Shown here: positions 17,751-26,603 of the stretch, piece after piece | Position numbering within the stretch: position 1 is the first letter of the stretch | Layout of the letters: each line of letters opens with the position of its first letter | Origin: Paracoccus acridae | GTDB taxonomy: Bacteria; Pseudomonadota; Alphaproteobacteria; Rhodobacterales; Rhodobacteraceae | DNA length: 64,000 nt | Direction: 5' to 3' | Assembly (NCBI RefSeq): GCF_014642735.1 | Contig: NZ_BMIV01000003.1 | Coordinates: 179,846 to 243,845, forward strand | Notes under the pieces: generated by a model | Databases searched by the model: none | Seen by the model: only the letters and a program-made list of their open reading frames with translations | Told to the model about the DNA's origin: nothing | Translations under genes and position numbers: made by a program

Positions 17751-18197
17751 CTAGAACTTGACGATCACCGACACCACGATCAGGGCCATCAACAGGGTCG
17801 GGATCTCGTTCATCATGCGATAGCGTCGTCCGGAAAGGCCCTGCCCGCCCAGCAGGTGCCGCCGCTGGCCCGCACACCACATGTGAAACCAGGTCATTCC
17901 CAGAACCCCGGCAGCCTTGGTCCAGGGCCAGATCATCGACCAGTCCACCATGCCCGGCGTCAGCACCAGGGACAGTCCGCTGATCCAGGTGGCGATCATC
18001 GCCGGGTTCATGATCAGGCGCAGCAGCTTGTCTTCCATGATGGTGAAGCTGGCTGCGGGTTCGCCCCCCTGCCCGCGTTCGGCATGATAGACGAACAAGC
18101 GTGGCAGATAGAACAGGCCTGCCATCCAGGAAATGACCGCCATGACGTGGAAAGCCTTGGCATAGGGATAGATCACCGAAAGACCGTCCAGCATCAC
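17751..18197 (-). CDS. hemJ: HemJ-like protoporphyrinogen IX oxidase
   Basis: The 148-residue membrane protein has four hydrophobic segments and the HemJ/UPF0093 motifs KAFHVMAVISWMAGLFYLPRLFVYH and WFHMWCAGQRR, including the conserved His and the Lys/Arg of the family. HemJ oxidises protoporphyrinogen IX to protoporphyrin IX in haem synthesis. In relatives it sits next to hemE between rho and oriC; here hemE is absent and the origin-like gap follows directly. Translation may begin at either of two adjacent ATGs. Confidence 0.85.
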   Translation of the reverse strand: MMLDGLSVIYPYAKAFHVMAVISWMAGLFYLPRLFVYHAERGQGGEPAASFTIMEDKLLRLIMNPAMIATWISGLSLVLTPGMVDWSMIWPWTKAAGVLGMTWFHMWCAGQRRHLLGGQGLSGRRYRMMNEIPTLLMALIVVSVIVKF

Positions 18198-18656
18198 CGT
18201 TCTTCTTCTTAAATATAAAGAAAAGATAAAGGATGATGTTGATGTAGGCCCTGTGGACAGTGGGATAAAGCAGAAATCCCGCGATTCACCCCCGGATCTT
18301 CCAAATGTGGATAATTCGGGGATGATCGGGCGAAAAATGAAATTTTCTCATTCGGATCAATTTCATGGATTGTGGATAAGTCTGTGGGAGATGGACAGGG
18401 CCGCCGATTCCCCCACAGATCCTGACAGGCGGACCCGGCAGTTATGCACTTGGGGACGCAACGCGGTTGGCCGGTGGTTGTTCCGGGCCGATCTGGGGAC
18501 GCCTCGAAACCTGTTCGACCTGCCCTCATGATTCGACCCGATTCCCCCCGGATCTTATCCACAGGCGGTTCTGCCGGGGTGGACATGCCCTTGCAAAGAA
18601 CGCTTTTTTCGGCGGCAGTCCCGGCTTAGGCTGGGTCCAAGCCAAGGAATCCCGCG
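18198..18656. other. Putative chromosomal origin of replication (oriC)
   Basis: This 459-bp stretch has no credible gene. It holds three perfect DnaA boxes: TGTGGATAA at 18306-18314 and 18371-18379, and TTATCCACA at 18555-18563. A one-mismatch box (TTATGCACT) lies at 18442-18450. At the hemJ side an AT-rich run (about 18201-18236, mainly A and T) could be the unwinding element. Genes on the left are all on the minus strand down to parB and those on the right are on the plus strand, so both sides are read in the direction of fork movement. parS sites and parAB are close by. The position between the rho/hem genes and aroE matches the known oriC location in alphaproteobacteria. Confidence 0.8.
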
Positions 18657-19508
18657 ATGATCGACGACCAAGCCAGCCCTCCTGCCCATGTGCCGCTTGC
18701 CGGTGTCATCGGAATGCCGATCGCTCATTCCAGGTCACCCCGCCTGCATGGCCATTGGCTGCGGCGATATGGCATCGCCGGGCATTACATTCCCATGCCC
18801 GTCATGCCCGAGCACCTGGCCGAGGTGCTGCGCGCCCTGCCCCGGCTGGGTTTCGTGGGCATCAACGTGACCATCCCGCACAAGGAGGCGGCCTTGACCC
18901 TGGCCGATGCGGTGACGGATCGCGCGGCATTGATCGGCGCGGCGAACACGCTGATCTTCCGGCCCGACGGCAAGATCCATGCCGACAATACCGATGGCTA
19001 TGGGTTCATCGCCAACCTGCGTCAGAACGCGCCCGACTGGAATCCCGATGCCGGTCCCGCCGCGGTGATCGGCGCGGGTGGTGCCGCACGGGCGGTGGTT
19101 GCCTCGCTTCTGGACAGCGGCGTCAAGGAACTGCGGATCACCAACCGCACCCGGATCCGGTCCGAACAGATCAAGGCGGAATTCGGCGCACGGTTGATCG
19201 TCTATGACTGGGCGCAGGCCGGCAACATGCTGGACGGGGCGACCACCGTGGTCAATGCCACATCCCTGGGGATGGAAGGCAAGCAGCCCCTGCGCGTGCC
19301 GCTGGACGCCTTGTCCCCCGATGCGCTTGTGACGGATCTGGTCTATACCCCCTTGATGACGCCCTTCCTGTCCGAGGCGCAGGCCCGGGGATGCCGGGTG
19401 GTGGATGGGTTGGGAATGCTGCTGCACCAGGCGGCGCCGGGATTTGAACGCTGGTTCGGCCGCCGCCCCGAGGTGGACGAGGAAACACGCAGGGTCGTGC
19501 TGGAATGA
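18657..19508 (+). CDS. aroE: Shikimate dehydrogenase AroE
   Basis: The 283-residue protein has the shikimate-binding start GMPIAHSRSPRLHGHWL, the catalytic Lys motif NVTIPHKEAA, ANTLIF, DNTDGYGF, and the NADP loop VIGAGGAARAVVASL. It reduces 3-dehydroshikimate to shikimate in aromatic amino acid synthesis. The ATG has AAGGAAT upstream. It starts the operon aroE-coaE-dnaQ, with overlapping start and stop codons. The maf gene that usually precedes it in this class is absent. Confidence 0.95.
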   Translation: MIDDQASPPAHVPLAGVIGMPIAHSRSPRLHGHWLRRYGIAGHYIPMPVMPEHLAEVLRALPRLGFVGINVTIPHKEAALTLADAVTDRAALIGAANTLIFRPDGKIHADNTDGYGFIANLRQNAPDWNPDAGPAAVIGAGGAARAVVASLLDSGVKELRITNRTRIRSEQIKAEFGARLIVYDWAQAGNMLDGATTVVNATSLGMEGKQPLRVPLDALSPDALVTDLVYTPLMTPFLSEAQARGCRVVDGLGMLLHQAAPGFERWFGRRPEVDEETRRVVLE

Positions 19509-20092
19509 CCTTCCGGCTGGGCCTCACCGGCAGCATCGGCATGGGCAAGTCCACCACGGCGCAGATGTTTCGCGACCTGGGCCATCCCGTCTGGGACGCC
19601 GATCAGGCTGTTCACCGACTTTACGCGCCCGGCGGCGCGGCGGTGGCTCCGGTGGCGGCAGTCTTCCCAGGCGCCTTGCGGGACGGCGGCATCGACCGTG
19701 AGGCGTTGAAAGCGGCGATTGCCGGTGATCCCGCCGCCCTGGACCGTCTGTCGGCCATCGTCCATCCCATCGTCGCTGCCGACCGCGAAGCCTATATCGC
19801 CCGTCATCCCGCTGCCCTTCTGGTCGTCCTGGATATTCCGCTGCTTTACGAAAACGGATATGAAACCCAGATGGACGGGGTGGCGGTCGTGTCGGCCGAC
19901 GCGGAAACCCAGCGGCGGCGTGTCTTGGCGCGGCCGGGCATGACGGCGGATCTGCTGGCCCTAATCCTGTCGCGCCAGATGCCCGATGCCCGGAAACGGG
20001 CGCGGGCGGACTGGATCATCCCGACGGACAGCATGGATGCCGCCCGCCAAGCCGTCGAAGACATCGTGAAGGAGATCAAGGCCTGTGCGTGA
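19505..20092 (+). CDS. coaE: Dephospho-CoA kinase CoaE
   Basis: The 195-residue P-loop kinase has Walker [28 protein letters not shown] and the LLYENG segment of CoaE. It phosphorylates dephospho-CoA in the last step of coenzyme A synthesis. The ATG at 19505 overlaps the aroE stop (ATGA), and its stop overlaps the dnaQ start. Confidence 0.95.
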   Translation: MTFRLGLTGSIGMGKSTTAQMFRDLGHPVWDADQAVHRLYAPGGAAVAPVAAVFPGALRDGGIDREALKAAIAGDPAALDRLSAIVHPIVAADREAYIARHPAALLVVLDIPLLYENGYETQMDGVAVVSADAETQRRRVLARPGMTADLLALILSRQMPDARKRARADWIIPTDSMDAARQAVEDIVKEIKACA

Positions 20093-20786
20093 GATCGTGA
20101 TGGACACTGAAACCACCGGCTTCGATGCGGACAAGGACGACCGCATCGTCGAGATCGGCGGGATCGAGCTGGTGAACCACCTGCCGACCGGGCGGACCTT
20201 TCACGTCTATATCAACCCCGAACGCCCGATGCCCAAGGACGCCTTCGAGGTGCATGGCCTGGGCGACGATTTCCTGCGCGACAAGCCGAAATTTGCCGAA
20301 ATTGCCGGGGACTTCATCGACTTCATCGGCGACGATGCCCGACTGGTGATCCACAACGCCAGCTTCGACATGAAATTCCTGAATGCCGAACTGCGCCGCC
20401 TGGGCCGCCCTGCCCTGCCCTGGTCGCGTGCCTTGGACACCCTGGCGCTCGCGCGAGAGAAATTCCCCGGCGCGCCCGCATCGCTGGATGCGCTGTGCCG
20501 TCGCTTCGGCATCGACAATTCCAGCCGCCAGCGTCACGGGGCGCTGCTGGACAGCGAACTTCTGGCCGAGGTGTATCTGGAACTGATCGGCGGCAGGCAG
20601 CCCGATCTGGTGCTGGACCAGCCCGGGCGGTCCGGCGGTCCCGTGGCCGGTTCTCCGGACAGCGGTCCCCGTGCCCCGCGCCCGGCGCCCCTGCCGCCCC
20701 GCCTGACGCCGGCGGAAGCAGCGGCCCATGCCGAATTTGTCGCACGACTGGGTGAAAGCGCAATCTGGGCGCGCTATGGCGGTTGA
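20085..20786 (+). CDS. dnaQ: DNA polymerase III epsilon subunit DnaQ
   Basis: The 233-residue protein has the three exonuclease motifs of the DEDDh proofreading family: DTETTGFD (ExoI), [11 protein letters not shown] (ExoII) and [15 protein letters not shown] (ExoIII). It is the 3'-5' proofreading subunit of the replicative polymerase. The GTG at 20085 gives the usual start [12 protein letters not shown] and overlaps coaE; an ATG at 20100 would cut off conserved residues. The C-terminal tail is Pro-rich with a final segment likely to bind the polymerase alpha subunit. Confidence 0.95.
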   Translation: MREIVMDTETTGFDADKDDRIVEIGGIELVNHLPTGRTFHVYINPERPMPKDAFEVHGLGDDFLRDKPKFAEIAGDFIDFIGDDARLVIHNASFDMKFLNAELRRLGRPALPWSRALDTLALAREKFPGAPASLDALCRRFGIDNSSRQRHGALLDSELLAEVYLELIGGRQPDLVLDQPGRSGGPVAGSPDSGPRAPRPAPLPPRLTPAEAAAHAEFVARLGESAIWARYGG

Positions 20787-20838
20787 CAGATTCCACCGCC
20801 GGTGACGCCATGATCCGGGGCGGACCAGAGGGACGAAG

Positions 20839-21735
20839 GTGCCGATGCTGACCATGCTGCGCGAGATCTGGGCCTTCATGGCGGCGGTCCTGGAACGCAT
20901 GGACAAGATCCACATGGGCCTGATCGCGGCGGGCGTGGCCTTCTATGCCATGTTCGCGGTCTTTCCGGGCCTTGCCGCCATCATCGCCCTGTGGAGCCTG
21001 TGGTTCGATCCGGCCGTCATCAACACCTATCTGGACGTGGCGCATGAATTCCTGCCCGAAGGCGCGGCGGATCTGATCGACGCCCAGATCCTGTCGCTGA
21101 CCGCGGCCGGCAAGACATCCGTGGGCTGGGCATCCTTTGTGTCCTTCCTGGTGGCCACCATTGCCGCCCGCGCGGGGGTCGAGGCCGTCGTGGGGGGCCT
21201 CAACGCCGCCTATGGCGTGCGGTCCCATTCGACCGTCTTCAGCTTCATGCTGGCCTATGCGCTGACGCTGGCGATTGTGGGGATTTCCCTGGCGGGGCTT
21301 GCCACCATCGTGCTGGTGCCGATCCTTCTGAATTTCCAGGTCTTCGAACAGGTTCGCGGCTGGCTGGTCGCGGGCCTGCCCTGGGGGGCGATGTTCATGC
21401 TGGTGATCCTGGGAATCGGGATCCTGTACCGCTATGGCCCGAACGTGAAGACGCCGCGCACCCCGATCTTTACTTGGGGTGCGGTTTTCGCGGCCTTTCT
21501 GTGGGCGGCGGCATCGGTGGCCTTCTCGGCCTATCTCAGCAGCTTCAACAGCTATAACCGCATCTACGGATCCATCGGCACGGTGGTGGCGCTGCTGATG
21601 TGGTTCTATCTGGCGGGATTTTCCGTCCTGCTGGGCGCCCTGATCAATGTCGAGATCGCCCGCCGCCGCCGCGTCCGCGCCGCGCGCGAGGCCCGCGCCT
21701 CCCTGCTGGCGGATGTGAAAAAGGCGGCGGAATGA
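20839..21735 (+). CDS. YihY/BrkB-family inner-membrane protein
   Basis: The 298-residue protein has about six membrane helices and the family's landmarks GLIAAGVAFYAMFAVFPGLAA at the N-terminus and YRYGPNVKTP..WGAVFAAFLW in the second half. Family members were once called ribonuclease BN, but are now seen as membrane proteins of unclear, possibly transport, function. The GTG at 20839 follows GAGGGACGAAGG; an ATG two codons later is possible. The C-terminus is basic and cytoplasmic (RRRRVRAAREAR). Confidence 0.88.
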   Translation: MPMLTMLREIWAFMAAVLERMDKIHMGLIAAGVAFYAMFAVFPGLAAIIALWSLWFDPAVINTYLDVAHEFLPEGAADLIDAQILSLTAAGKTSVGWASFVSFLVATIAARAGVEAVVGGLNAAYGVRSHSTVFSFMLAYALTLAIVGISLAGLATIVLVPILLNFQVFEQVRGWLVAGLPWGAMFMLVILGIGILYRYGPNVKTPRTPIFTWGAVFAAFLWAAASVAFSAYLSSFNSYNRIYGSIGTVVALLMWFYLAGFSVLLGALINVEIARRRRVRAAREARASLLADVKKAAE

Positions 21736-21765
21736 CCCGCCGCCCCAAGTTGCGTGGACGCCGGC

Positions 21766-22572
21766 TCAGGCCGCGTCCAATCCTTCGGTGGATGAGAAGA
21801 ACATCGCCTGGCTGACGGCGGACCGGACCTGTTCCTCGGTATAGGGCTTGGAAATCAGGAAGGCGGGTTCGGGCCGTTCGCCGGTCAGCAGGCGTTCGGG
21901 GAAGGCGGTGATGAAGATCACCGGAATATCGCCCAGATCGCGCAGCAGTTCGTTCACGGCGTCGATGCCGGACGATCCGTCGGCCAGCTGGATATCGGCC
22001 AGGATCAGGTCGGGGCGGTTCTGGCCCGCCAGTTCGATGGCCGCCGTGTGGGTGCGGGCCACGCCCGTCACGTCATGGCCCATGGCCTGGACGATGCCCT
22101 TCAGGTCCATGGCGATGATCATCTCGTCCTCGATCACCATGACCTTGCCGCGCAGCGACGCGCTCATCTCGGACAGGGCGATCTGGACCAGTTCCTCGGC
22201 CTCGGCCTGGTCGATCTGCATGACGCGGGCGATCTGGTCCGGGCGCAGTTCCTCGATCGTGCGCAGCAGCAGCGCTTCGCGCGAATTGGCGGTCAGGCCG
22301 CGCAGATGGTCCTGCGCACGCGATTCGCGTGCGGTGCGCTCGCCCTCGTCGATGGGCTGGCCCGAACTTTGCCAGATCGCATGGAAGGTGCGGAACAGCC
22401 CGATGCGGATATCGTCTTCCCCATCCAGAACGGAACGGTCGGACAGAATGGCTTCCAGCGTGGCTGCGGCATAATTGTCACCGGCACGCTGGCTTCCGGT
22501 CAGTGCACGCGCATAGCGCCGCAGATAGGGCAGCTCGCGCCCGATGGACTGGGCAAGATCGGCAGACGACAT
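21766..22572 (-). CDS. phyR: General stress response regulator PhyR (anti-anti-sigma)
   Basis: The 268-residue protein has an N-terminal sigma-like domain (residues 1-135, e.g. LPYLRRYARALTGSQRAGDNY and NSREALLLRTIEEL) and a C-terminal receiver domain. The receiver has the phosphoacceptor region LILADIQLADGSSG and the FATGUY-type motif FITAFPERLLTGERPEPAF..KPY. When phosphorylated the sigma-like domain is released and captures the anti-sigma factor NepR, which frees EcfG. It is divergent from nepR-ecfG and a histidine kinase, which is the classical layout of the alphaproteobacterial general stress switch. Confidence 0.96.
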   Translation of the reverse strand: MSSADLAQSIGRELPYLRRYARALTGSQRAGDNYAAATLEAILSDRSVLDGEDDIRIGLFRTFHAIWQSSGQPIDEGERTARESRAQDHLRGLTANSREALLLRTIEELRPDQIARVMQIDQAEAEELVQIALSEMSASLRGKVMVIEDEMIIAMDLKGIVQAMGHDVTGVARTHTAAIELAGQNRPDLILADIQLADGSSGIDAVNELLRDLGDIPVIFITAFPERLLTGERPEPAFLISKPYTEEQVRSAVSQAMFFSSTEGLDAA

Positions 22573-22602
22573 ATTTCAAATCCTCGAATTCGGATATTGC
22601 GC

Positions 22603-22628
22603 GGAACCTATCCTAACCCCTACAGGTT
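22603..22628 (+). promoter_or_regulatory. SigmaEcfG-type autoregulatory promoter of nepR-ecfG
   Basis: GGAAC (22603-22607), a 17-base spacer and GGTT (22625-22628) stand 40 bases before the nepR ATG. EcfG operons in other alphaproteobacteria are autoregulated through this kind of site. No equally good match is visible toward phyR on the opposite strand. Confidence 0.7.
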
Positions 22629-22667
22629 GGATACCGTGCGCACAAGATTTCCGGGACTAACAAAGTA

Positions 22668-22814
22668 ATGACATCGAAGCGAGATGATCGTCGCAAGGCG
22701 GCAGTCGAAAAACAGATCGACGAAAATCTTCGTCGCGCGTTTGAGCAGGATGCAACAGAGCAGGTTCCCGACCGCTTTCTTGCCCTTCTTGAACAACTGC
22801 GCGAGCAGAAGTGA
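22668..22814 (+). CDS. nepR: Anti-sigma factor NepR
   Basis: The 48-residue protein matches the NepR core: an N-terminal basic helix, then IDENLRRAFEQ, then VPDRFLALLEQLREQ, with the conserved Leu-Arg and Val-Pro-Asp. NepR binds and silences EcfG until phospho-PhyR takes it away. It is shorter than many NepR proteins (about 60 residues) but keeps both helices. It ends 30 bp before the ecfG start. Confidence 0.92.
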   Translation: MTSKRDDRRKAAVEKQIDENLRRAFEQDATEQVPDRFLALLEQLREQK

Positions 22815-22844
22815 GTTCCTTGCAAAACGCGACGATACGCGACG

Positions 22845-23426
22845 GTGGACGGTGACAGAATGAAAACTCCGGCTGCGGGCGACCCGCGCGACCAACTGGT
22901 TGACCACTTGCCTGCCCTGCGCGCCTTTGCCCTGTCCTTGACGCGCGAAGGGGCTGCCGCCGACGACCTGGTCCAGGACACGATCGTCAAGGCTTGGACC
23001 AACATGGACAAGTTCCAGGCCGGCACCAACCTGCGGGCATGGCTGTTCACCATCCTGCGCAACACCTTCTATTCGGCCCGCCGCAAGACCAAGCGCGAGG
23101 TCAGCGACACCGACGGCATCCACGCCGCGCGCCAGGCCACCCGGCCCGACCACGACGGGCGGCTGGCGTTGAAGGATTTCCGGCTGGCCTTCCAGCAACT
23201 GCCCGACGAACAGCGCGAAGCGCTGATCCTGGTGGGCGCGTCGGGCTTTTCCTATGAGGAAGCGGCAGACATGACGGGCGTCGCCATCGGCACCGTCAAG
23301 TCGCGGGCCAATCGCGGGCGGCGCAAGCTGGCGGAACTGCTGCATATGGAAAGCGGTGAGGATCTGGACATGACCGATCAGGCGACACTGGCCGTGATGG
23401 CGTCCAGCCACACCATCGCCCGCTAG
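22845..23426 (+). CDS. ecfG: ECF sigma factor EcfG (general stress)
   Basis: The 193-residue sigma factor has region 2 (ADDLVQDTIVKAWTNMDKF, LRAWLFTILRNTFYSARRK) and region 4 (AFQQLPDEQREALILVGAS, SYEEAADMTGVAIGTVKSR). This is the ECF15/EcfG type, with the short extension after region 4. It directs RNA polymerase to GGAAC-N16/17-CGTT promoters. Translation may start at 22845 or at the ATG at 22860. It sits between nepR and a sensor kinase, and candidate target promoters occur in this same window at 5.97-7.03 kb and 40.3 kb. Confidence 0.95.
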   Translation: MDGDRMKTPAAGDPRDQLVDHLPALRAFALSLTREGAAADDLVQDTIVKAWTNMDKFQAGTNLRAWLFTILRNTFYSARRKTKREVSDTDGIHAARQATRPDHDGRLALKDFRLAFQQLPDEQREALILVGASGFSYEEAADMTGVAIGTVKSRANRGRRKLAELLHMESGEDLDMTDQATLAVMASSHTIAR

Positions 23427-23435
23427 GGTGGGCCG

Positions 23436-25217
23436 GTGCTCCGGCGGATCAGCGACCGGCTGGATTTCACGCGCAAGCTGGGCTTCCGGCTGGGCGCCCT
23501 TCTGTCGGTGGCGATCCTTCCGCTGGGCCTGATCTCGCTGATCCAGAACTTCAACCTGGTCCGAGAGGCCGAGCGCGGGGTCGAATTGGCGCTTCTGGGC
23601 CGCACATCCTCGGCCGCAGCGGGGGAACGGGCGTTGCTGCAAAGCGCGCTGGGTTCGGCCGATGCGCTTGGCCCGGCGGTGCTGGAATCGCTGGACCGCC
23701 CCCAGGTCTGCGCCGATCTGATGCGCAACTTCATACAGCGCAGCGCGACCTATGTCTTTGCGGGCTTCGTGCCGCTGGACGGGCAAAGCACATGCAATTC
23801 CGCCTGGCAGGACGAGCCGGTGGATTTCACCTCCTCCGCGGGATACCAGATTTTCAAGGAAGAACCAGGCACCCTGGTGACATCCGTCCAAAGCGGGGTC
23901 GTCAACAACCGGCCCCTGGTTCTGGTCCTGCAGCCCCTGTATCGCGACAGCCAGATGCTGGGCTATATCAGCCTGTCGCTGACCACCGAATTGCTGCGAT
24001 CCACCCATAACATCACCTTCGGGACCGAAGGCGCACGCATCGTGACCTTCAACCATCGCGGGCAGATCCTGACATCGGATACCGATGCGCAGACCTCGAC
24101 CCAGGACATCCTGCCCCAGAACGTCGATCTGCTCAGCCTGCTGTCGCGGACGGAAACCAATTTCAAGGCGCGTGCCGGAAACGGGCAGATGCGCATGTTC
24201 ACCGTGGTTCCCGCCGTTCCCGGCCTTGTCTATGCCCTGGGCAGCTGGTCGCCCAAGACGGCCAATGTCGGGATGTTCCAGTTGTCCCGGCTGGGCGCGG
24301 TGACGATCCCCATGGCCTTGTGGCTGGTGTCGCTGGCCGTGGCCTATTTCGCGGTCTTCCGCATGGTGCTGCGCCATATCACCGTGCTGCGCGGCCAGAT
24401 GCGCCGTTTCGCGATCGGCAACCGCAGCGAACCGCCCCCCGTCCTGACCGATGCGCCAACCGAAATCTGCGATGTCAGCCAGACCTTCCACAACATGGCC
24501 CGCATCCTGATCCGGGACGAGGAACAGATGGAGGAAGCGGTCGCCGAAAAGACCGTCCTGCTGAAAGAGGTCCATCACCGGGTCAAGAACAACCTGCAAC
24601 TGATCGCGTCCATCATCAACATGCAAAGCCGGGTGATCGACGACCCCGACGCCAAGCGGGTGCTGCGTTCGGTCCAGGACCGGGTGGCCGCGCTGGCGAC
24701 GATCTATCGCAACCTGTATCAGGCCGAACATCTTGACGCGGTCGAGGCGGGGCGGCTGATCTGCGATATCGTCAACCAGATGGTCAACGCCTCGGTCGGG
24801 CCGGGCAGCACCCTGCATGTGGAAACCCATATCGAGACGCTTGTCCTGCTGCCCGACCAGGCGGTGCCCCTGTCGCTGCTGGCGACCGAGGCCTTTACCA
24901 ACGCCCTGAAATACGCAGGCGCGGCACCGGATGGGGGGACGCCCTGGGTCAGGATCAGCCTGACGACGCCCCGACCGGGGCTGGGCGTGCTGGAGATCGC
25001 CAATTCCGTCAATGAGACCGACAAGTCTGGCAGCACCGGCCTGGGCAGCCAGCTGATCGAGGCCTTCACGACCCAGCTGGAAGGCCAGGTGACGTCGGGG
25101 ATGCAGGACGGCAGCTTTGTCCTGCGGCTGGAATTCGATGTCCAGACCGGCAATGTCACGCCCGAGGGGCGCAACGTGGTGCTGACCTCGGCCGCGCGGG
25201 CCGGGGCGCAGCACTGA
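23436..25217 (+). CDS. Sensor histidine kinase of the general stress locus (HWE/HisKA_2)
   Basis: The 593-residue protein has an N-terminal membrane helix (LGALLSVAILPLGLISLI), a periplasmic sensor of about 240 residues with Cys pairs, and a second helix (VTIPMALWLVSLAVAYFAVF). A HAMP-like linker and a HisKA_2 domain follow, with the phosphorylated His in LLKEVHHRVKNNLQLIASII. The C-terminal ATPase domain has ATEAFTNALKYA and STGLGSQLIEAF. Kinases of this kind (PhyK) control PhyR phosphorylation. The start is GTG at 23436, 10 bp after ecfG. The signal it senses cannot be told. Confidence 0.92.
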   Translation: MLRRISDRLDFTRKLGFRLGALLSVAILPLGLISLIQNFNLVREAERGVELALLGRTSSAAAGERALLQSALGSADALGPAVLESLDRPQVCADLMRNFIQRSATYVFAGFVPLDGQSTCNSAWQDEPVDFTSSAGYQIFKEEPGTLVTSVQSGVVNNRPLVLVLQPLYRDSQMLGYISLSLTTELLRSTHNITFGTEGARIVTFNHRGQILTSDTDAQTSTQDILPQNVDLLSLLSRTETNFKARAGNGQMRMFTVVPAVPGLVYALGSWSPKTANVGMFQLSRLGAVTIPMALWLVSLAVAYFAVFRMVLRHITVLRGQMRRFAIGNRSEPPPVLTDAPTEICDVSQTFHNMARILIRDEEQMEEAVAEKTVLLKEVHHRVKNNLQLIASIINMQSRVIDDPDAKRVLRSVQDRVAALATIYRNLYQAEHLDAVEAGRLICDIVNQMVNASVGPGSTLHVETHIETLVLLPDQAVPLSLLATEAFTNALKYAGAAPDGGTPWVRISLTTPRPGLGVLEIANSVNETDKSGSTGLGSQLIEAFTTQLEGQVTSGMQDGSFVLRLEFDVQTGNVTPEGRNVVLTSAARAGAQH

Positions 25218-25256
25218 ACGCTTGCACGGGAAGGGCGGAATACTATCTTGTCAGGC

Positions 25257-25937
25257 ATGGATGCGCAGGACAGCTTCGATCTGACCACCGGCAGGGGATT
25301 GATGGCCTGTCCCCGCTGCGATGCCCTGCATGTCGAGGAAGAGCTGGATCCCGGCGAAACGGCCACCTGCATCCGCTGCGGCGGTGTGCTGGCCAAGCCG
25401 CGCGGCGGGGCCTTCACGCAATTGATCGCCCTGTCCTTCACCACGGTCGTCCTGATGATGGGGGCGATCTTCTTTCCGTTCCTGGAAATCTCGCGCATGG
25501 GGTTCGGCAACGCCACCTCGCTTTTCGGGGTGGGGATGGCATTCGCGGATGGGGTGCTGCTGCCCCTGGTGCTGGCGGTGATGATGATGATCGTGGGCTT
25601 GCCGGTGCTGCGGGCCTTTCTGCTGGTCTATACGCTGACGCCCCTGGCGCAGGGCCGCGCGCCTTATCGCCACGCGGCGCGGGCCTTTCGCTGGTCCGAA
25701 CTGCTGCGCCCCTGGTCCATGGCCGAGATCTTCGTGATCGGCACGGCGGTCGCCCTGGTCAAGGTGGCGGGGCTTGCGACCGTCCATCTTGGTCCCGCCT
25801 TCTGGGCCTTTTGCGCGCTGATCCTGGTCAACCTCGCCTCGCGCGGGTTCATGTGCCAGACGACCATCTGGGACGCCATCGAGGATGCGGGCCTGCATAC
25901 CGACGGCCGCGAGATGGTCCAGGGCCGCGTTTCGTGA
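25257..25937 (+). CDS. PqiA-domain membrane protein, first half of a split LetA/PqiA
   Basis: The protein of about 226 residues has an N-terminal zinc-ribbon-like motif (MACPRCDALH ... CIRCGG) and a PqiA domain with four membrane helices. In E. coli PqiA and LetA carry two such domains in one chain and work with an MCE-repeat protein to move lipids across the envelope. Here the domain stands alone and the second one is the next gene, which starts inside this stop codon (GTGA at 25934-25937). The start may be the ATG at 25257 or a TTG at 25248 that sits better behind GGGCGGA. Confidence 0.85.
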   Translation: MDAQDSFDLTTGRGLMACPRCDALHVEEELDPGETATCIRCGGVLAKPRGGAFTQLIALSFTTVVLMMGAIFFPFLEISRMGFGNATSLFGVGMAFADGVLLPLVLAVMMMIVGLPVLRAFLLVYTLTPLAQGRAPYRHAARAFRWSELLRPWSMAEIFVIGTAVALVKVAGLATVHLGPAFWAFCALILVNLASRGFMCQTTIWDAIEDAGLHTDGREMVQGRVS

Positions 25938-26596
25938 CCCCGGACAGCGCCCCGATCCTGACCGCGCATCGTGCAGGCCTGCTGGGCTGTCGGTCCTGCG
26001 GGCGCGTCTGGCCCGAAGGCCAGGAAACCTGCGACCGCTGCGGCGCTGATCTGGTGCCGCCCGACCGGCGCGGCCTGCAGAAGGTCTGGGCCTGGTGGGC
26101 GGCCGGGCTGATCATGTATGTCCCGGCCAACCTGTTTCCGATGATGCGCACCCAGACCTTTGCCGGCCTGCAGGGCAGTTCCGAGGCCACGATCCTGGAA
26201 GGCGTGGTCGAACTGATGCATTACGGCAATTACGACATCGCCATCATCGTCTTTGTCGCCTCGGTGATCGTGCCGATGGCCAAGTTCCTGGCGATCGCCT
26301 GGCTGGCCAGGGTCGCCGGTCGCCCCGCGACGGTGGAACAGGCCCATACCCGGCTGAAGATCTATGAGGTGGTCGAATTCATCGGCCGCTGGTCGATGAT
26401 CGACGTCTTCGTGGTGGCGATCCTGTCGGCGCTTGTGCAGCTGGGCTTCGTGGCCTCGATCCATCCCGGCCCCGCCGCGGTGTCCTTTGCGCTGTCTGTT
26501 GCCTTCACCATGCTTTCCGCGCAAAGCTTTGATCCAAGACTGATCTGGCGCGGCTTGCCGTTGCGAAGCCGGACAGGCACCGAGGGGCAGGACTGA
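25934..26596 (+). CDS. PqiA-domain membrane protein, second half of a split LetA/PqiA
   Basis: The 220-residue protein begins at a GTG overlapping the previous stop. It has a zinc ribbon (GCRSCGRVWPEGQETCDRCG) and a PqiA domain with the family motif YVPANLFPMMRTQTF and GRWSMIDVFVVAILSALVQLG. The pair would give the two-domain LetA/PqiA channel component by pairing two chains. It ends 7 bp before the MCE-domain gene, in the same operon. Confidence 0.88.
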   Translation: MTPDSAPILTAHRAGLLGCRSCGRVWPEGQETCDRCGADLVPPDRRGLQKVWAWWAAGLIMYVPANLFPMMRTQTFAGLQGSSEATILEGVVELMHYGNYDIAIIVFVASVIVPMAKFLAIAWLARVAGRPATVEQAHTRLKIYEVVEFIGRWSMIDVFVVAILSALVQLGFVASIHPGPAAVSFALSVAFTMLSAQSFDPRLIWRGLPLRSRTGTEGQD

Positions 26597-26603
26597 CACC
26601 GAC

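Noticed and set aside
18209..18586. Minus-strand 125-codon frame inside the origin-like gap
   Set aside because: Mixed composition without motif, and the same bases hold DnaA boxes; more likely non-coding.
22620..25214. 864-codon minus-strand frame opposite ecfG and the kinase
   Set aside because: Antisense composition without motifs; the plus-strand genes are unmistakable.
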